In this document: one piece after another, positions 60,840 to 64,000 of the stretch
Position numbering within the stretch: position 1 is the first letter of the stretch
Layout of the letters: every line of letters begins with the position of its first letter
Origin: CAKSHP01 sp045636325
GTDB lineage: Bacteria; Bacillota; Clostridia; UBA1381; UMGS1253
NCBI GenBank assembly: GCA_045636325.1
Contig: JAZTXH010000001.1
Span: 62,001 to 126,000, forward strand
DNA: 64,000 nt
Direction: 5' to 3'
The notes under the pieces: generated by a model
Seen by the model: only the letters and a program-made list of their open reading frames with translations
The model's database searches: none
Told to the model about the DNA's origin: nothing
Translations under genes and position numbers: made by a program

Positions 60840-61897
60840 TGCAAAAACCCAAAATAAGCATTATTATGCCGGTGTATAAAGCACAGAGCTTTCTTGAAAG
60901 AAGCGTCAGTTCAATTCAGAATCAGACCTTAAAGGAAATTGAAATAATACTTGTAGACGACGGCTCTCCCGATGAAAGCGGAAAAATTTGTGATAGCTTT
61001 AAAGAAAAAGACAATCGTATAAAGGTAATACACAAGCAAAACGAAGGCGCAGGCATGGCGCGAAACTCTGCCCTTGAAATTGCAGAGGGTGAGTATATAG
61101 GATTTGTGGATTCAGATGACTATGTTGACCTTAAAATGTATGAAGTACTATATGGCAAAGCAAAGCTTTATGACGCAGATATCGTGCTTTCTGGGGTGTG
61201 CTTTGTGGGCGGCAATATGTACAGTAAGGAAAACGAAGTTATAAAGAAAAACTATTTTGATAAAGATACTCTTTTTGACGGCAAAGACGGAGTAAAAAAA
61301 TTGTGCCTCGGAGTTGCGGGGGCGCTGCCACGCGATAGTGATGACAGCAGATTTGGTGCAAGCGTTTGGAAGAATATATACAGAGCAGATGTTATAAAGG
61401 AAAATAACCTGCGGTTTTTATCGGAAAGAGAGTTTCTTTCAGAAGATGTTTTGTTTACCCTTGATTATTTGAGCTATGCAAAAAAAGGAGTGGGTATAAA
61501 CGGAGCCTTTTATCATTATGTAAGAAATGATTTTTCTGTTTCAAAGGCTTATAACGAAAAGCATTTTGAAAGGTGTTTGGTGTTTTTAAACGAAGTGGAA
61601 AAAAGGCTTTGCCTTATTTCAGAGCCTGAAGAATATAAAATATACCTTCAAAGATTAACTCAAGGGTATGCAAGAATTTTATCTTCTCAGGAAATTGTGC
61701 ATGCAGATAACTGCAAAATGCACTATAAAGAGCTTAAATCAAGGCTTGATAAAATTTGCAGAAAAGAAGAATTCATGAGTGTTTTAAAAACATACCCATG
61801 GTATAAATTACCTATGAAACAGGCAGCGTTTTGTTTTGCAATGAAACACCGCCTGACCCTTTTAAAAATACTTTTTGTAAAACTCAGAAGCAGATAG
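60839..61897 (+). CDS. GT2-type glycosyltransferase
   Basis: A 352-residue GT-A enzyme. SIIMPVYKAQSFLERSV (6-22), LVDDGSPDESG (~39-49) and GFVDSDDYVD (~88-97) carry the nucleotide- and metal-binding aspartates. GGAGG precedes the start, which overlaps the previous stop. The C-terminal ~130 residues form a variable helical tail. Donor and acceptor unknown. Confidence 0.9.
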   Translation: MQKPKISIIMPVYKAQSFLERSVSSIQNQTLKEIEIILVDDGSPDESGKICDSFKEKDNRIKVIHKQNEGAGMARNSALEIAEGEYIGFVDSDDYVDLKMYEVLYGKAKLYDADIVLSGVCFVGGNMYSKENEVIKKNYFDKDTLFDGKDGVKKLCLGVAGALPRDSDDSRFGASVWKNIYRADVIKENNLRFLSEREFLSEDVLFTLDYLSYAKKGVGINGAFYHYVRNDFSVSKAYNEKHFERCLVFLNEVEKRLCLISEPEEYKIYLQRLTQGYARILSSQEIVHADNCKMHYKELKSRLDKICRKEEFMSVLKTYPWYKLPMKQAAFCFAMKHRLTLLKILFVKLRSR

Positions 61898-61910
61898 GAG
61901 CTTTAAAAAA

Positions 61911-62954
61911 ATGTTTTTTTCAGTAATTGTTCCCATATATAATGTTGAAAAATATCTTAAAAGATGTATTGAAAGTGTGCTTTTGCAAGACTTTGGCGAT
62001 TTTGAGCTTATTTTGGTTGATGACGGCTCACCTGATGGGAGCGCTCTGATTTGTGATAAATACCAAAAAAAAGACAGCCGCATAAAAGTGATACACAAGC
62101 AAAACGGAGGTCTTGTTTCTGCAAGGCAAAGCGGTATAAAACTAGCTAAAGGAGAATATATTTTAAACCTTGATGCGGACGATTATATTACATCTGATGC
62201 TCTTGAAAGCGCATACAAGATAATAAAAAATACTTTAGCAGATATCGTGAGCTTTTCATATTACAGTGTGAAAAATTACATACCCATTGAGAAAAAAGAT
62301 GATATTATAAAAGAAGGTCTTTATAATAAAGAACAAATGAAAGCCTGCATTTATCCTTTTATGCTTTGTGATGAAAATATGCAGCATTTTATGTATTTTC
62401 TGTCAGGCAGAATAATCAGGGCAGATATAATAAGGCCCATTCAGCTAAGTGTAAACCCAAAGATTTCTCATGGTGAGGATGTGTGTTGCGTAATTCCCTG
62501 CTATTTAAAAGCACAAAGGGTATATGTAAGCCATAAGGGCGTGTATTTTTATACCGACAGAGACGGCGAATCTCTTTCTACTAAATTTAACCCAAGGCAG
62601 ATTACCAATATTGCAGACACAACAGAGCACCTTTTTAGCTTTTCTGAGTTTGCGCAGCCTGATTTTGAAGCCCAGATTTCCCGTTATTCAGCTTATATGT
62701 GTTTTGCGATTATAGCTTTGGCAGCTGAAGGAGGGCATTTTAAATACATAAAACAGATAAAAGAGCTTATAAATAATTCAGCTCATAAAAAGGAAATTAA
62801 AAAGGCAAGATTTAAAAACATTACAAAAAAAAGTAAAATCAGCGTGTTTTTAATGCAAAAGGGATTTATAGGATTAACCTTTTATTTTCTTAATTTATGT
62901 AAACGCGTTAAAAATATAAAAAATTTTTTAATAAGAAAGGGGCATAAAAAATGA
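61911..62954 (+). CDS. GT2-type glycosyltransferase
   Basis: A 347-residue GT-A enzyme with SVIVPIYNVEKYLKRCI (4-20), LVDDGSPDGSAL (~38-49) and LNLDADDYIT (~88-97). It resembles the preceding gene in the first ~110 residues (both share IKVIHKQN), so the two may come from an old duplication. Overlaps the next gene by four bases (ATGA). Confidence 0.9.
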   Translation: MFFSVIVPIYNVEKYLKRCIESVLLQDFGDFELILVDDGSPDGSALICDKYQKKDSRIKVIHKQNGGLVSARQSGIKLAKGEYILNLDADDYITSDALESAYKIIKNTLADIVSFSYYSVKNYIPIEKKDDIIKEGLYNKEQMKACIYPFMLCDENMQHFMYFLSGRIIRADIIRPIQLSVNPKISHGEDVCCVIPCYLKAQRVYVSHKGVYFYTDRDGESLSTKFNPRQITNIADTTEHLFSFSEFAQPDFEAQISRYSAYMCFAIIALAAEGGHFKYIKQIKELINNSAHKKEIKKARFKNITKKSKISVFLMQKGFIGLTFYFLNLCKRVKNIKNFLIRKGHKK

Positions 62955-64000
62955 ACATACCTGAAATATCTGTAATAATGAGCGTATACAACGGTGAAGA
63001 TTATTTGCGCCCCACATTGCAAAGCATTTTAGCTCAGACTTTTAAAAATTGGGAGCTTATTGTTATAAACGATTGCTCGTCTGACTCCACAGGGCAAATT
63101 TTAGATGAATTTGCAAAAAAAGACGAACGAGTAAAGGTTTTTACAAACGAGGTCAATTTAAGACTGCCTTCATCTTTAAATAAGGCTATTGATATTGCAA
63201 AAGGTAAATATATTGCAAGAATGGATGCTGACGATATTTGTCTGCCTCAAAGGCTTGAAAAGCAGTATGAGTTTATGCAAAATAATCCTGATACGGCCCT
63301 TTCAACCTGCAGATTTTTAACTCTTAAAAACGGGGTTTATGCATCGGGCGGATGCGGCGGAAGATGTGACGCAGGCTCAATCGCCGCACTTCTTTTGTTT
63401 ACAAATCCCATTCTTCATCCGGGAGTAATTGCAAAAGCGGAGGTTATGAAAGCTTATAAATATGACCCGACTCATACCTGCACCGAAGATTTTGAGCTTT
63501 GGACAAGAATTGCTTGTGATAATTTAAAAATGCAGATACTGCCTGAATATCTTATGATATACAGGCTTCACGATAAACAGATTACAAAAACAACCCTAGA
63601 GCGTCAGAGAGGCGAGGTATTAAAACTGCAGAAGGTATATTATTCAAAGGTTTTAGAGGCAATGGACGCCAAAAGGGAAGAATTTTACATAAAAGGAATT
63701 TATTTTAGGGAAAATATTGATATAAATAAGTTTATAAAATTTTACAGCCACATAAAATTGCTTAATAAAAAAAGAAAATCATTTACTGCCGAGGCCGTTG
63801 ATTATGCCGCTTTTGAAATTCTGGCTGAATATAAAAGATGCAATATAGGTAAAGCACAAATTATAAAAGCGATGCTTAAATTTAATGGTTTATTTTTAAT
63901 AAAAGAGGTATTTCGCCGAAAGAAAAGTGCATATTTTGATGGAAAAAAATGTATAAATACGGCTGAAAGTTTAGGACTTAAGCGCACCGGAGGAACGAGT
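62951..64000 (+). CDS. GT2-type glycosyltransferase, 3' partial
   Basis: The frame is open to the right edge (350 codons so far). It reads SVIMSVYNGEDYLRPTL near the start, VINDCSSDSTGQ (~36-47) and ARMDADDICLPQRL (~80-93), the GT-A nucleotide and DxD motifs, and later ILHPGVIAKAEV and CTEDFELWTRIA, a catalytic-base region typical of GT2. It starts by ATGA overlap with the previous gene, after AAAGGGG. The C-terminal end is outside the window. Confidence 0.88.
   Translation, partial: MNIPEISVIMSVYNGEDYLRPTLQSILAQTFKNWELIVINDCSSDSTGQILDEFAKKDERVKVFTNEVNLRLPSSLNKAIDIAKGKYIARMDADDICLPQRLEKQYEFMQNNPDTALSTCRFLTLKNGVYASGGCGGRCDAGSIAALLLFTNPILHPGVIAKAEVMKAYKYDPTHTCTEDFELWTRIACDNLKMQILPEYLMIYRLHDKQITKTTLERQRGEVLKLQKVYYSKVLEAMDAKREEFYIKGIYFRENIDINKFIKFYSHIKLLNKKRKSFTAEAVDYAAFEILAEYKRCNIGKAQIIKAMLKFNGLFLIKEVFRRKKSAYFDGKKCINTAESLGLKRTGGTS

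Noticed and set aside
1..64000. tRNA genes, intact transposases, prophage
   Set aside because: None could be recognised by eye; a tRNA search by program was not possible here.

Overview
The window is a low-GC segment of a chromosome from an anaerobic, Gram-positive type bacterium, most likely an uncultured member of the class Clostridia. The evidence is an [FeFe]-hydrogenase module, an oxygen-sensitive class III ribonucleotide reductase (nrdD-nrdG), a long Bacillus/Clostridium-type SRP RNA, an rpsU-yqeY pair, an ecfA1-ecfA2-ecfT-truA cluster, a DUF5711 protein, AGGAGG ribosome binding sites and sigma-A type promoters. Short intergenic repeats that begin and end in GTAGGG/CCCTAC point the same way. 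No species can be named from sequence alone.

Layout. 1-3.4 kb: C-terminal part of a sensory-type hydrogenase (Fe-S plus PAS), a PP2C/SpoIIE phosphatase and a group B-like [FeFe] hydrogenase in one operon. 3.5-4.5 kb (minus): nitroreductase and ruvC. 4.6-7.5 kb: argG and argH behind a sigma-A promoter and two ARG-box-like operators. 7.6-12.7 kb: SRP RNA, then dnaX-ybaB-recR-mltG-trmR. 12.9-15.2 kb (minus): acyl-CoA synthetase and its XRE-cupin regulator. 15.4-17.8 kb: comM-like AAA+ and proC. 17.8-27.9 kb (minus): a ten-gene run of methyltransferase, ecfA1, ecfA2, ecfT, truA, DUF5711, cvpA, rho, cysteine desulfurase and thiI. 28.3-31.2 kb: nrdDG with two NrdR-like boxes spaced 31 bp. 31.5-32.8 kb: leucine-rich-repeat lipoprotein. 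32.9-39 kb (minus): tagA-tmk, a 12-bp minisatellite, recD2 and a membrane-anchored vWA protein. 39.2-45 kb: 2-hydroxyacid dehydrogenase, tex, cspA, rpsU-yqeY (minus) and ilvE.

45.3-46.0 kb is an accessory patch: an array of small unrelated hairpins joined by a constant AGCTAAATT/AATTTAGCT spacer, followed by a four-helix-bundle (23S IVP/Avd-like) gene broken by one amber codon, then a cloverleaf-shaped dispersed repeat.

46.1 kb to the right edge is a Wzx/Wzy-type exopolysaccharide locus: acetyltransferase, flippase, GT32, GtrII-like protein, YdjC-like deacetylase, short phosphoglycosyl transferase, GT4, membrane metallophosphoesterase, two Wzz-like proteins, a Wzy-like polymerase, GT4 and three GT2 genes, the last running off the window. 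The most novel-looking points are here: a phosphoesterase with what looks like a DnaA domain I at its N terminus, and a Wzz-like protein fused to a degenerate GGDEF domain with a cysteine cluster in its outer domain. No tyrosine kinase (Wzc/EpsB type) is seen next to the Wzz genes, so these fusions may carry control of chain length; that is inference.

No tRNA, CRISPR array, intact transposase or prophage was recognised. Start codons were reassigned where a Shine-Dalgarno sequence clearly favoured an internal start.
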